A stretch of DNA of 64,000 nucleotides from Bin87 sp964347975 (GTDB taxonomy: Bacteria > Chloroflexota > Dehalococcoidia > Lucifugimonadales > UBA3495), in contig CAYGAY010000003.1 of the NCBI GenBank assembly GCA_964347975.1, forward strand, positions 1-64,000, read 5' to 3'. How positions within the stretch are numbered: the stretch's first letter is position 1; each line of letters starts with the position of its first letter. Made by a program: the position numbers and the translations under genes. Below, piece by piece: positions 32,628 to 41,253 of this stretch. The notes under the pieces are model-generated. The model had not been told where the DNA came from, did not search any database, and was given only the letters and a program-made list of their open reading frames with translations.

Positions 32628-33563
32628 ATGGCTGCGGAAAACCGCACCGTAGAACCGCAAATGGTTGCTGAACCGATCAGCGCGCCGGACGCGACCCGCG
32701 GGGGTCGCGCCGGCAGATTCTGGGCAGAAGTGCGGCGGTACCCGCTGTTCGCCATCGCGCTTTTGCTGATTGTGCTGGTGATACCGGCGATATTTGCCGA
32801 CGTGATCGCGCCCCACGATCCGAAACTGGGCACGCTGAGCACGCGCCTGCTGCCGCCGGCCTGGATGGAAGGCGGCAGCAGTGAGTATCTGCTGGGGACG
32901 GACCGGGTGGGGCGCGACATCCTTTCGCGCATCATGCACGGCGCGCGGGTGTCGGTTATCATTGCCGCCGTCGCCATATTCATCGCCGGTTTGCTGGGAA
33001 TTACCCTCGGCATCGCCGCGGGATACTGGGGCGGCTGGGTCGATTCGGTGGTGATGCGCCTGGTGGATATATCATTATCAATACCCATCATACTGCTGGC
33101 GCTGGTTATAGTTGCCGCAACCAAGCCCAGCATCACCAACGTGATACTGGTGCTGGTGCTGCTGCTATGGTCGCGCTACGCCCGGCTGGTGCGCGGCGAA
33201 ACGCTGGCGGTTCGGGTGCAGGATTTCATCTCCCGGGCCCGGGTTTCCGGAGCATCCCACCGCCGGATCATGTTCAAGCACGTCTTCCCCAACGTCTTTA
33301 ACAGCGTGATAGTGCTGGCTACCCTCAATGTTGGATTTGTCATCATTCTGGAAGCCACGTTGAGCTTCCTGGCCGTGGGCATCCCGCCCCCACAGCCGGC
33401 CTGGGGCCTGATGGTGGCGGATGGCCGCGTCCTGATTGCCTCCGCCCAGGGCTGGTGGGTTTCCCTGTTCCCCGGAATGGCGATCATGCTGGTGGTGTTG
33501 AGCATGAACCTGCTGGGGGATTGGCTGCGGGACCGGCTGGACCCGAAGCAGCGGCAGGTGTAG
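32628..33563 (+). CDS. ABC transporter permease, DppC/OppC type
   Basis: A 311-residue permease partner. The cytoplasmic N-terminus precedes PLFAIALLLIVLVIPAIFAD. It carries the family motif LLGTDRVGRDILSRIMHGAR, the EAA loop ASHRRIMFKHVFPNVFNSV, and LEATLSFLAVGIPPPQPAWG near the C-terminus. It starts 12 bases after the first permease. No ATPase gene (DppD/DppF type) follows; a hairpin closes the operon, so the ATPases must come from elsewhere. Confidence 0.93.
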   Translation: MAAENRTVEPQMVAEPISAPDATRGGRAGRFWAEVRRYPLFAIALLLIVLVIPAIFADVIAPHDPKLGTLSTRLLPPAWMEGGSSEYLLGTDRVGRDILSRIMHGARVSVIIAAVAIFIAGLLGITLGIAAGYWGGWVDSVVMRLVDISLSIPIILLALVIVAATKPSITNVILVLVLLLWSRYARLVRGETLAVRVQDFISRARVSGASHRRIMFKHVFPNVFNSVIVLATLNVGFVIILEATLSFLAVGIPPPQPAWGLMVADGRVLIASAQGWWVSLFPGMAIMLVVLSMNLLGDWLRDRLDPKQRQV

Positions 33564-33589
33564 CCGCCTCTAAAATACCGGCGGTTGGC

Positions 33590-33621
33590 GAGAGGGCGGC
33601 GGACTGTTTCGCCGCCCTCTC
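33590..33621 (+). terminator. Strong hairpin after the permease genes
   Basis: A perfect 12-bp GC-rich stem (33590-33601 with 33610-33621) and 8-base loop lie 27 bases after the permease stop. There is no clear T-run, but the position suggests an operon end. Confidence 0.6.
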
Positions 33622-33747
33622 CCTTCAGGATCCCTGATGCCATTTCCCGCCCGGTATCTTACGAGGGTGTGTGACAAATGTCTTATGGTCATGTAAAGGG
33701 CGGGACAGGGCAGTACCCGGCGTACTTGCGCAAGCAGGGGGAGACGC

Positions 33748-33785
33748 CCTCGCCCTAACCCTCTCCCGGAGGGAGAGGGGATTTG
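33748..33785. repeat. Dispersed palindrome (CCCTCTCCCGGAGGGAGAGG type)
   Basis: The element matches the one after the cupin gene at 16231-16270. It directly abuts the left end of a TPR-like coding scrap. Confidence 0.6.
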
Positions 33786-33796
33786 TCACATACCCT

Positions 33797-33922
33797 CTAG
33801 GGGAGTATGACCGAGCCATAGCCGATTTCAGCGCGGCCATCCGCATTGACCTCACATTCGGCGCCGCCTACGAAAATCGCGCCCGCATCCATATCAAGAC
33901 CGGCGACTACGATGCGGCAAAG
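33797..33922 (+). pseudogene. Isolated TPR repeat scrap between two repeats
   Basis: About 42 codons encode LGEYDRAIADFSAAIRIDLT followed by FGAAYENRARIHIKTGDYDA, one and a bit TPR units with typical spacing (W/Y-x2-G/L/Y...A..Y..A...P-like pattern). The left border is the palindrome at 33748-33785 and the right border is the palindrome at 33928-33956. The frame has no start of its own. It is a fragment of a larger TPR gene cut on both sides. Confidence 0.55.
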
Positions 33923-33927
33923 ACGTT

Positions 33928-33956
33928 CTGGATTCCCGCTTGCGCGGGAATGACGA
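33928..33956. repeat. Palindrome of the GGATTCCCGCTTNCGCGGGAATGACG family
   Basis: The sequence attcccgcttgcgcgggaat is a 20-base inverted repeat with 'ctgg' before and 'gacg' after, the same arrangement as at 22232-22260 and 39262-39291. Confidence 0.75.
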
Positions 33957-34070
33957 AATGGTTTTGCAATCGTTCTGGCAGCTGGCCCGGCAGGTGTAGC
34001 GGTAACGGTGCGGGTAATCTACAATAGCCACACATTGCACTGCATTGCCAGCGTCAAGGAGGGAACCGTT

Positions 34071-35171
34071 TTGAAGGTAAAAGCTGCTGTTTTGTGGGAA
34101 GTGGGCCAGCCCCTTGATATTCGTGAGGTTGACCTGGACGAGCCGAAGGCCGGCGAGGTGCTGGTGAAAGTCGGTTCGGCCGGCATCTGCCGCAGCGACC
34201 GGCACTTTATGCACGGCGACGCGCCTATCGCCATTCCGGTGGTGCTGGGACACGAGGGCGCGGGCACCGTGGTCCAGACCGGCCCCGGGGTTACGCTGGC
34301 CAGCGAGGGGGACCAGGTCATCCTGTCCTTCGTGCCGGCCTGCGGACGCTGCCGCTCCTGCCTGGAAGGGCACAGCAACCTCTGCGACCTGCACGGGGCA
34401 ACGGGCGCCAATATGCTGGACGGCACGACCCGGCTGCACGCCGACGGCAGGGACATCCACCACATGGGCAAGGTGGCCTGCTTTGCCGAGTACGCGGTAC
34501 TGCCCGAAACGGGCGTGGTTCCGGTCGACAGTCCCCTGCCCATGGACAAGGCGGCGATGATTGGGTGCTCGGTTACAACCGGAGTGGGCGCGGCCCTGTA
34601 CAGCGCCGAAATCAAAGCCGGCAGCACGGTGGCCGTCATCGGCTGCGGGGGCGTGGGTCTCAACGTGATTATGGGCGCCGCCCTGGCCAGCGCCGGTCGG
34701 ATTATCGCCGTGGACATCCGGGAGGCGCAGCTGGAGTTCGCCATGCGGTTCGGGGCGACGCATAGCGTCAACGCGGCTGACCAGGACCCGGTGGCGCAGG
34801 TTAGGGAACTCACCGGCGGACGGGGCGCGGATTACACCTTCGAGGTGTTCGGCAGCGCGGATACTACCAAAGCCGCGTATGAGATGGCCGCCAAGCGGGG
34901 CATCGTAACGGTGGTGGGCATTGCCCCCTGGGGCCAGGAAGCCGGCATCAACGCCGTTGACCTGGTGCGCAACGAAAAGACGCTACGGGGCAGCTACTAC
35001 GGCTCGGCCCGCTCCCGCACCGATATGCCGGTGATGGTGGACCTATACCAGTCGGGCAAGCTGAACCTGGACGACCTGGTGGTGCGTCACTACACCCTGG
35101 ACCAGATTAACGAGGCTTACGACGACCTGGACCGGGGCGAGATTGGGCGCGGGGCGATCATGTTCGACTGA
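34071..35171 (+). CDS. Zinc-dependent alcohol dehydrogenase (class III-like MDR)
   Basis: A 366-residue medium-chain zinc dehydrogenase. It starts at TTG (34071), eight bases after AAGGAGGG. VGSAGICRSDRHFMHGD and VLGHEGAGTVVQTGPG give the catalytic zinc site. ACGRCRSCLEGHSNLC gives the four cysteines of the structural zinc site. VAVIGCGGVGLNVIMGAA is the NAD-binding loop. The insertion after the zinc lobe and the 'SVTTGVGAALYSAEIKAGS' segment are close to the formaldehyde-dehydrogenase/aryl-alcohol group. The natural substrate is unknown. It reads toward a HEPN relic and a selenoprotein gene. Confidence 0.93.
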   Translation: MKVKAAVLWEVGQPLDIREVDLDEPKAGEVLVKVGSAGICRSDRHFMHGDAPIAIPVVLGHEGAGTVVQTGPGVTLASEGDQVILSFVPACGRCRSCLEGHSNLCDLHGATGANMLDGTTRLHADGRDIHHMGKVACFAEYAVLPETGVVPVDSPLPMDKAAMIGCSVTTGVGAALYSAEIKAGSTVAVIGCGGVGLNVIMGAALASAGRIIAVDIREAQLEFAMRFGATHSVNAADQDPVAQVRELTGGRGADYTFEVFGSADTTKAAYEMAAKRGIVTVVGIAPWGQEAGINAVDLVRNEKTLRGSYYGSARSRTDMPVMVDLYQSGKLNLDDLVVRHYTLDQINEAYDDLDRGEIGRGAIMFD

Positions 35172-35234
35172 GCCGGGGCGCGTTAGGGCTGCCGAAACAG
35201 CGTCTTTGACGGCGCAGGACCACGTTGAAGCGGC

Positions 35235-35643
35235 ATGGGAATGCTGGCCGAGTCGGATCGCAGGTTTGCGGCTCGCAAACATTTGCGGGCTTCCGACCTC
35301 TATTATCTGGAAAGCAACCGCTCAGGCGGTGATGGCGGTGGCCGTTCATCGTGGTTGGGCCGGCGACGGAGCCAAAGCCCGCGATTATATTCGCGGCCTT
35401 GTGGCGACGATATGCTGACGGAAGACCACGCCATAACGGCGCGGTCTTTCCTGGCCGCGTTAGATCGAGCGTCGGTCTGATGAGCATAACGGCCCATCAA
35501 TGGAGTACGGGTTCGCTCATGCCGAAAGGTTTCACCGCAACTTTTACCACGACGACATGACGGGACACGAGATGGAAGTCCTGCGTCCCAAGGTTCACGA
35601 TTTTGTCAACCGAGCGCTGGAGCTGCTTGGTCAAGAGAGGTAG
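35235..35643 (+). pseudogene. Frameshifted PaREP1/HEPN-type gene
   Basis: Pieces of one protein appear in three frames. First comes MLAESDRRFAARKHLRASDL, then KATAQAVMAVAVHRGWAGDG in the next frame, then, after a damaged middle, FAHAERFHRNFYHDDMTGHE and LRPKVHDFVNRALELLGQER ending at TAG 35641-35643. This order (xASEKxWGAAAxAVxAVA.RGW ... F..AE.LH.NFYE..M) is that of the PaREP1/HEPN family. At least two frameshifts make it non-functional. It ends two bases before the selenoprotein gene. Confidence 0.55.
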
Positions 35644-35645
35644 TT

Positions 35646-36851
35646 ATGCCGCGTCTATCAGTCCTGTCCGAAGTCCAGCGCCAGATGCTGCAATTCTTTC
35701 CTTGCATGGAATCCGACGGCGTACCGTGGACGCGGCTGGCGAAACCGTTGGCCGAGTGCACCGCCGCCATAGTGACCACCGCCGGGTTGCACCTGCGGGA
35801 CGACCTGCCATTCAATCGGGACCATCCGGGCGGCGAATCGACCTACCGAGTCATCCCCGGCGATACCGACCCCGCTGACATTGTGCAGAGTCACTTCAGC
35901 ATCGGCTTCGACCGCACGGCCATCTACCGGGACATCAACGTCACTTTCCCCATGGACCGGATGCGGGAGTTGGCGGAGCGGGGCGTTATCGGCAAGACGG
36001 CCCACAACCACTATTCCTTCATGGGCGCGCTGCGCGACTGCACTGCCATCGCCGAGCAGACCGGCCCGGAGGTGGCGCAACGGCTCAAAGCCGAGGGGGT
36101 TGACGTCGTTTTGCTGACCCCTACTTGACCGCTGTGCACGCACGCCGTGAGCGTGCTGGCCAGGGTTTTCGAGGCGGCGGGCATCGCCACGGTGGCCGTG
36201 GCGCTAGTGCGGGAACACGCGGAGCGGGTGCGTCCGCCGCGGGCCCTGTGGGTGCCCTTTTACTTTGGCTACGCTCTGGGCAAACCCGATGACCCGGCCT
36301 TTCAGCATGAAGTCATCGCCGCCGCGCTGGACTTGTTCGACGCGGAAGTTGGCCCGGCGCTGACCGATTTCCCCGAGGAAGCCGGCCCCATCGGGATGCC
36401 CCAGGCGTCGCAAGTGGCCGCTGACAACGGGAAGGGCGACGGCGCCCGCCCGCTGAACGCGGCCGATGAGCTGACTGCCCTGCGTCCCTACTACGAGCGC
36501 TGGCAGGGACAGCGCGGCCGCACCGCCGTGGGCATTACGGGCATACCCCAGCGGCGTTTCCGCGGCATCATCCGGTTCCTGGAAGCTTATGCCCAAAGCG
36601 ACGCCGCCGATATGGACGAGCGGCCGGCTGACGTGTCGGTGCCCCAGTTCGTCCGCTACTGCGCCGACGACCTCAAGGCGTTCTGCTACGAGGCGCGGAT
36701 GGCCCAGCGTCCCGGCGACGGCGAGGAGGACATCCACCGCTGGTTCTGGGGCGAAACCGCCGTGGGCGCGCTGATCGACAGTATAACCCAGCGGCTGAAC
36801 GCCACCGGCGACGCCGGGTTGCAGGCGACAGCTTATGGGCTGTCGCGGTAA
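35646..36851 (+). CDS. GrdB-family reductase, selenoprotein with in-frame UGA (Sec161)
   Basis: Two frames conventionally split at TGA 36126-36128 belong to one gene of 401 residues. The sequence before the UGA ends VAQRLKAEGVDVVLLTPT and continues U-PLCTHAVSVLARVFEAAGI, the exact place of the UxxC or CxxC redox site in the glycine/sarcosine/betaine/D-proline reductase selenoprotein B family. The N-terminal half has STYRVIPGDTDPADIVQSHF, SIGFDRTAIYRDINVTFP and TAHNHYSFMGALRD. The C-terminal half has VPFYFGYALGKPDDPAFQHE. In anaerobes this family reduces amino-acid substrates; in the many aerobic versions the reaction is unknown. A SECIS-like hairpin follows the UGA. There is no Grd operon around it. 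Confidence 0.85.
36140..36156 (+). promoter_or_regulatory. Putative SECIS hairpin of the GrdB-like gene
   Basis: Eleven bases after the UGA, GCACGC (36140-36145) pairs with GCGTGC (36151-36156) around the loop CGTGA. A weak outer stem GCTG/TGGC (36131-36134 with 36157-36160) can add to it. The geometry (10-14 nt, 5-6 bp, 4-5-base loop with GU) is similar in all three candidate selenoprotein genes of this window. Confidence 0.55.
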
Positions 36852-37050
36852 GTGAAGCGGCTACAATAACAGGGCGATGGCATAGTGAGACGGTCAACGC
36901 CCGAGGGAGCGGCAATGTTGCAGAACGTTCTCAAAGGAAACTGCCGGCTGCCACTCTATTTACATTTACGCTGTTGGCAGGCGGCGTTCCGCCTCTGGCC
37001 CTTGCCGTCGCCGGGCTGGTTGCCGGCGTGATATGCTGGGGTTGGCCAGG
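36852..37050. other. Gap between the selenoprotein and mscS genes
   Basis: About 200 bases without a supported gene. One plus-strand frame encodes a short hydrophobic run (LALAVAGLVAGVICWGW) up to 37053 but has no ATG or ribosome site, so I do not call it. Confidence 0.4.
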
Positions 37051-38268
37051 CTAAACATCCGGCCCGCCGGCGCTGCCGGGCGTGTCGGCGGGGAGCGGCG
37101 CATGGGGGCGGGATATTGCGGTTCGCTGGGCCGGAGGCGGGCCGGTCGGCAGCCCATTGTCCGGCTTCCAGTCGTCGGGAAAATGCAGCGTCCGCACCGG
37201 GTAGTTGATGGTGATGCCCTCGGCGGTGAGGCGGGCATGCAGCTGCTTGATCAGCTCGGCGCGCACCTCAAAGCTGGCGAGGCGGTCTTTGGCCTGGACG
37301 AACAGCCAGAAGTCGATGTTGCTTTCGCCAAAGGCGTCATAGCCGAAATAGGCTCCGTATTCCCGGACTGCGCCGGGATGCTGGTCCAGCACCTGCTCCA
37401 TCACCTGTCGGCTGACCATTTCGACGCGCTGCAAGTCACTCTCATAGGCTACGCCGCAGGTGAGGAAAACGTTGACGTGCGCGTCGGGCTTGCTGTAATT
37501 GGTGATGATGGTCTCGGCGAAGCGGGAGTTAGGCACCACAACCAGGTTGTTGCCCCAGGTGCGCAGGCGCGTACTGCGCCAGTTGACGTCCACCACGTAG
37601 CCGCTGACGCCGCCCTCCATGTCGATGTAGTCGCCCGGGCTGACCACGCCTTCGGTGATGACGTAGGTTCCGGCGAACAAGTTGCTCAGGGTGGGCTGGA
37701 TCGCCAGGGCTACCGCCAGCCCGCCGATGCCCAGGCCGGCGATGAGGGGGCTGATGTTCACGCCCAGGACATCCAGCGAGACCATGACGGCCATCACAGC
37801 AACCACGATGAGCAGGCCACGGCGGGCCAGCGGCAGGGCCCAGCTGCCGGTGTTGGTGGCCGGCGTGCTGCCCAGGTACCCCTGGAGCCAGGTGAGCGCG
37901 CTGCGGCCAAGGGCGTTGATGAGTACGGCGCCGATGATGATGGCGGCCACCGCCGCCGCCCGGTTGGCCGCCGCGTCCACATCGGCGGGCAGCGTCAGCG
38001 GGACCTCGATGGCGAGGTACAGGCCCAGCAGGACAATGTAGGCGATTACCGGCGTCCGGGCCGCCGTAACCAGGTGGTCGTCCAGTTCGCCGGGGAACAG
38101 GCGCGCCGCCCGCAGGATCAGGCGGAAGAGCAGTCGGCTGAACAGAAAAGCGCAGAGGACAGCGCCGGCCACGATGGCCAGACTGACCAGCAGGTCAACC
38201 CAAGTGATGTCGGCGGCGACCGCCGCGTCGTTCAGCGCGCGGAGCCAGTTGGTGAAGGTTTGTCCCAT
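37051..38268 (-). CDS. Mechanosensitive ion channel, MscS family
   Basis: A 405-residue small-conductance channel. Membrane segments lie at about 20-45, 70-90, 100-125 and 140-170. The pore helix and start of the cytoplasmic vestibule are unmistakable: GLGIGGLAVALAIQPTLSNL, then YVITEGVVSPGDYIDMEGGV and VDVNWRSTRLRTWGNNLVVV with PNSRFAETIITNYS. The C-terminal alpha/beta part ends in a Pro-rich tail of about 35 residues. The channel opens on membrane tension and releases solutes on osmotic downshock. The sirtuin gene starts upstream on the same strand, 16 bases away. Confidence 0.94.
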   Translation of the reverse strand: MGQTFTNWLRALNDAAVAADITWVDLLVSLAIVAGAVLCAFLFSRLLFRLILRAARLFPGELDDHLVTAARTPVIAYIVLLGLYLAIEVPLTLPADVDAAANRAAAVAAIIIGAVLINALGRSALTWLQGYLGSTPATNTGSWALPLARRGLLIVVAVMAVMVSLDVLGVNISPLIAGLGIGGLAVALAIQPTLSNLFAGTYVITEGVVSPGDYIDMEGGVSGYVVDVNWRSTRLRTWGNNLVVVPNSRFAETIITNYSKPDAHVNVFLTCGVAYESDLQRVEMVSRQVMEQVLDQHPGAVREYGAYFGYDAFGESNIDFWLFVQAKDRLASFEVRAELIKQLHARLTAEGITINYPVRTLHFPDDWKPDNGLPTGPPPAQRTAISRPHAPLPADTPGSAGGPDV

Positions 38269-38284
38269 GGGAAACTTCGCTGTA

Positions 38285-39073
38285 TCAATACGCGCTGCGC
38301 AAACTCCGGATTGCCGGCGCCATTTGCGGCAGCATTTCCCCAGCGGGGCCGTCGATGACGATGTGAGCGGTGGGGGTCAGTTGGGTAGGCTCCGGGTTGA
38401 CCTCGATGATCCGCGCTCCCCGTTCGCGGGCCAGCAGGGGCAGCCGGGCCGCCGGGTTGACCGTCCCGGAGGTGCCCACCAGCAGCATGGCGTCGCAGCG
38501 CTGCGTCTCGGCGAAGCAGGCTTCCAGGGTGGCGGCGGGTATGGGTTCGCCGAACATTACGGTGTCCAGCTTGATGACGCCGCCGCACTCCCGGCAAACG
38601 GGCGGCACGTCGGTGATGGCGTATTCGGCGCGGGGATGCCGCCAGCCGCAACCGATGCAACGCAGGTAATTTCGGTTGCCGTGGATTTCCAGGAGGTTGA
38701 CGCTACCGGCCCGGCGGTGCAGATCGTCCACGTTCTGCGTAATGACCGCTTTGAGGATGCCGGCGCGCTCCAGTTTCGCCGTAGCGACGTGGCCGGGGTT
38801 GGGCAAAGCGTTGTCCACGGCGTCTTTCAAGTCGTAGGTGGGATTGCCCGGCGTAACCTCGTCGCGGAGACGACGTTCCCACCAGTCCTGGGGATCGCGC
38901 AAGAACACCTGGTAGGACAAGTTGCCGGGTTGGCCGTACTTGGTCCATAAGCCATCCGGACCGCGAAAGGATGGGATGCCGCTTGCTACGGAAAGGCCGG
39001 CGCCGGTAAGAGCGATGGCGTAGTGGGCGTCGGCGAGGATGCGGGCAGCGTCGTTGATGGTGTCCATACTCAT
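38285..39073 (-). CDS. Sir2 family NAD-dependent protein deacylase
   Basis: A 262-residue sirtuin. NAD-binding elements are ALTGAGLSVASGIPSFRG and AVITQNVDDLHRRAG, with the general-base His in LLEIHGNRNYLRC. Zinc ligands are two CxxC pairs (CIGCGW and CRECGG). The final motifs LLVGTSGTVNPAARLP and IIEVNPEPTQLTP complete the Rossmann part. The product removes acyl groups from lysines with NAD. The ATG at 39073 (MSMDT) is favoured over a GTG four codons earlier. The gene is upstream of mscS on the same strand. Confidence 0.94.
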   Translation of the reverse strand: MSMDTINDAARILADAHYAIALTGAGLSVASGIPSFRGPDGLWTKYGQPGNLSYQVFLRDPQDWWERRLRDEVTPGNPTYDLKDAVDNALPNPGHVATAKLERAGILKAVITQNVDDLHRRAGSVNLLEIHGNRNYLRCIGCGWRHPRAEYAITDVPPVCRECGGVIKLDTVMFGEPIPAATLEACFAETQRCDAMLLVGTSGTVNPAARLPLLARERGARIIEVNPEPTQLTPTAHIVIDGPAGEMLPQMAPAIRSLRSAY

Positions 39074-39251
39074 CAGCCCTCGCACATACCTGCTTTATCC
39101 GGTCATGCCATGCCTGCCGCAGGCGGGCGATGGAATCTCGCTCCGGCAGTGAAACTCCGTTGCCGGGGAGTACCGGGCAAGGGAGTGCGTTTGCGACAGC
39201 AACAAGATTGCCACGCCAGGCGCGCAATGACAAGGGACAAGCGCATAAGCC

Positions 39252-40496
39252 CTATGGGTTTTCTGGATTCCCGCTTTCGCGGGGATGACGGTGACGGTCA
39301 GGGGGGGCGGTTTCACGGGATACCGTGCCGTCGGCGACACGGAAGTAGGCGGCGGTATCGCCCAAAATGGCGCGCAACGGCTCGGCGTCGGTGGTGGTCA
39401 GCAGAGTCTGGCGATATTGAGAAACCTTTTGCAAGACCCGGCCGCGGCGGCGGTCGTCCATTTCGGAGAACACGTCATCCAACAGAATGATGGGATCATC
39501 CTGGCGGGCCTGCGCCAGATAGTCGGCCTCCGCAAGGCGTAGTGACAGGGCGATGGTGCGGGCCTCGCCGCGGGAGGCAAAGGAGTTGGCATCCAGTCCG
39601 TTCATGAATATGGCGAAGTTATCGCGGTGCGGCCCGACGGCGGTGGCCGCGGTGGCTTGCTCGCGGGCAGCGTGGCGTCGCAGTTGCTCGCGAAAGACCG
39701 CAACCGTGTCGTCGTCGGTCTCCTGGGGCGCGACGCTGGGGCGATATTCCAGGGTGAGGATCTGGTTGGGCTCGGCCATGTTCCGGTGATGGCAGCGAGC
39801 CGAGTGGGACAACCGCCGGACGGCATCCGCCCGGCCTATCGTTACTGCCGTTCCCGATTGAAGCAGTTGTTCGTCCCAGTAATCAAATTCCTCAGGCGCG
39901 ATGCGCGCTTCCCGGCGCCGGCGCAGGAGGGCGTTGCGGCGCCGCAGGGCGGCCTGATAGCGTTGCAGGGCGTCCAGGTAAGGCCGGCGGGCCTGGCAGA
40001 TCAGAATGTCAAGGAAGCGCCGCCGATTTGAAGGGGAGCCGAGAACCAGTTCCAGGTCATCGACGGAGAACAGGGTAGCGCCGATGCGGCCCACCAGGCC
40101 GGAGGCGGTGCTGCGTTGGCGATTGACTCGTATCTCCTTGGCGACCGGCGGCAAGGCGGTTGTGTTTGACGATGCGCCGGCCCCGGGTTCGGTCGCTGGG
40201 GTCTCCCGGGCCGACGGCAAGTAACCAACCACTGCGGTCATCTGCTGCTCATCCCGGCAGGCGATCCCGGTGATGTAAGCGGCATCGCCGGCGCGGGCGG
40301 CGTCGAAGTTGAGCACCTGCCGTTCCCGTTCAGCGCGGAAGGAACGGCCCACCGCCAGGGTGTACGCGGCCTCCAGCAAAGCCGTCTTACCTTGCGCATT
40401 AGAGCCGTAGAACACGGACACGCCCACGGGCAGGGCAACATCCGCCTGGCGGAAATTGCGGTAGTTGGTGAGGCTGAGCCGGGAAAGGTAAGCCAA
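39252..40496 (-). CDS. recF: DNA replication and repair protein RecF
   Basis: A 414-residue ABC-type ATPase that loads RecA at gaps. N-terminal LSRLSLTNYRNFRQADVALP and Walker A FYGSNAQGKTALLEAAYTLA are typical; the usual Gly-x-Asn-Gly-x-Gly loop reads GSNAQGKT. Late motifs are GPHRDNFAIFMNG, ASRGEARTIALSLRLAE (signature) and IILLDDVFSEMDDRRRG (Walker B). The start is a TTG seven bases after the stop of the upstream gene, so translation is probably coupled. The last 12 codons (RHPRESGNPENP) are read from the palindromic repeat at 39262-39291, so the natural end was replaced by it. Confidence 0.93.
   Translation of the reverse strand: MAYLSRLSLTNYRNFRQADVALPVGVSVFYGSNAQGKTALLEAAYTLAVGRSFRAERERQVLNFDAARAGDAAYITGIACRDEQQMTAVVGYLPSARETPATEPGAGASSNTTALPPVAKEIRVNRQRSTASGLVGRIGATLFSVDDLELVLGSPSNRRRFLDILICQARRPYLDALQRYQAALRRRNALLRRRREARIAPEEFDYWDEQLLQSGTAVTIGRADAVRRLSHSARCHHRNMAEPNQILTLEYRPSVAPQETDDDTVAVFREQLRRHAAREQATAATAVGPHRDNFAIFMNGLDANSFASRGEARTIALSLRLAEADYLAQARQDDPIILLDDVFSEMDDRRRGRVLQKVSQYRQTLLTTTDAEPLRAILGDTAAYFRVADGTVSRETAPPDRHRHPRESGNPENP
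39262..39291. repeat. Palindromic repeat inside the recF 3' end
   Basis: The sequence attcccgctttcgcggggat with 'ctgg' before and 'gacgg' after is the family found at 22232-22260 and 33928-33956. Read on the minus strand it supplies the recF C-terminal residues and stop. Confidence 0.8.
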
Positions 40497-40503
40497 TTGA
40501 GGT

Positions 40504-41253
40504 TTAGCTGTTGGGTTGTCCGGTTAGATCCGGCGGGGGTTCGTCGAAATTTTCGCCCCGGGCCAGCGCGGCGTTGCGGCGTTCCAGCCACCGGCGCCAC
40601 AGACTGTTCACTTCGGCGCGGCCTTCAGCGTGGCCTTGGGAACGACCTTCGGCGCGGATTTCGGCGGCAGTTTCGGCGCGGATTTCAGCAACAGTTTCGG
40701 CGCGGATTTCGGCAATGGCTTCGGCGCGGATTTCGGCGGCAGTTTCGGCGCGGATTTTGGCAATGGCTTCGGCGCGGCTTTTGGCAGCAGCTTCGTCGAT
40801 TTCGGCCAACTTTCGGTTAAGGTGGGGTTCGACAATCTTGTTGACGCGGGGCACGAGCAGTTTTTCGTTGATGAATTTGGCAATGGCCATAAGGCACCTC
40901 CCGGTTGTAGTCAGGATTGGCGTCAGAAACATTGCGGCGGCGACAAGGCCGACAACAGTTTTACCGAACCGCTCTACCAGAGTATATACCGTCGGAGTTT
41001 CTCCGTTGGCCAGCGGCGGCGCTATTTGCCATAGCAATTCCGGAGCATCGGGCTGGTATTGGACATAGGCCAGGGCACCGGCCGCTATGGCCCAGAATGC
41101 GAAGGTCATGGTGAAGAAGAGCTGCGCGTCCCGTCTGCGGACGCTCCAGATTGATGTTCTTTCTCCCTCGTCGGGCCGGTAGAGGATGCCGCCAATGAAC
41201 CTCAGTGCGGCGGCGATGGCGGCGCCGGCTACCATCAGCAGATTCAGGCCCAT
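40504..41253 (-). CDS. Membrane protein with octad-repeat helical tail
   Basis: A 249-residue protein. Two or three N-terminal membrane segments (LMVAGAAIAAALRFIGGILY; FFTMTFAFWAIAAGALAYV; VVGLVAAAMFLTPILTTTG) precede a long Ala/Glu/Arg helix. The helix is made of eight-residue units such as AEIRAETA and AEIRAEAI, about seven copies, encoded by 24-bp DNA repeats around 40650-40800. The tail has RAEVNSLWRRWLERRNAALA, a motif I have seen at the end of other Chloroflexi repeat proteins. The function is unknown. It is directly upstream of recF (seven bases). Confidence 0.6.
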   Translation of the reverse strand: MGLNLLMVAGAAIAAALRFIGGILYRPDEGERTSIWSVRRRDAQLFFTMTFAFWAIAAGALAYVQYQPDAPELLWQIAPPLANGETPTVYTLVERFGKTVVGLVAAAMFLTPILTTTGRCLMAIAKFINEKLLVPRVNKIVEPHLNRKLAEIDEAAAKSRAEAIAKIRAETAAEIRAEAIAEIRAETVAEIRAETAAEIRAEGRSQGHAEGRAEVNSLWRRWLERRNAALARGENFDEPPPDLTGQPNS

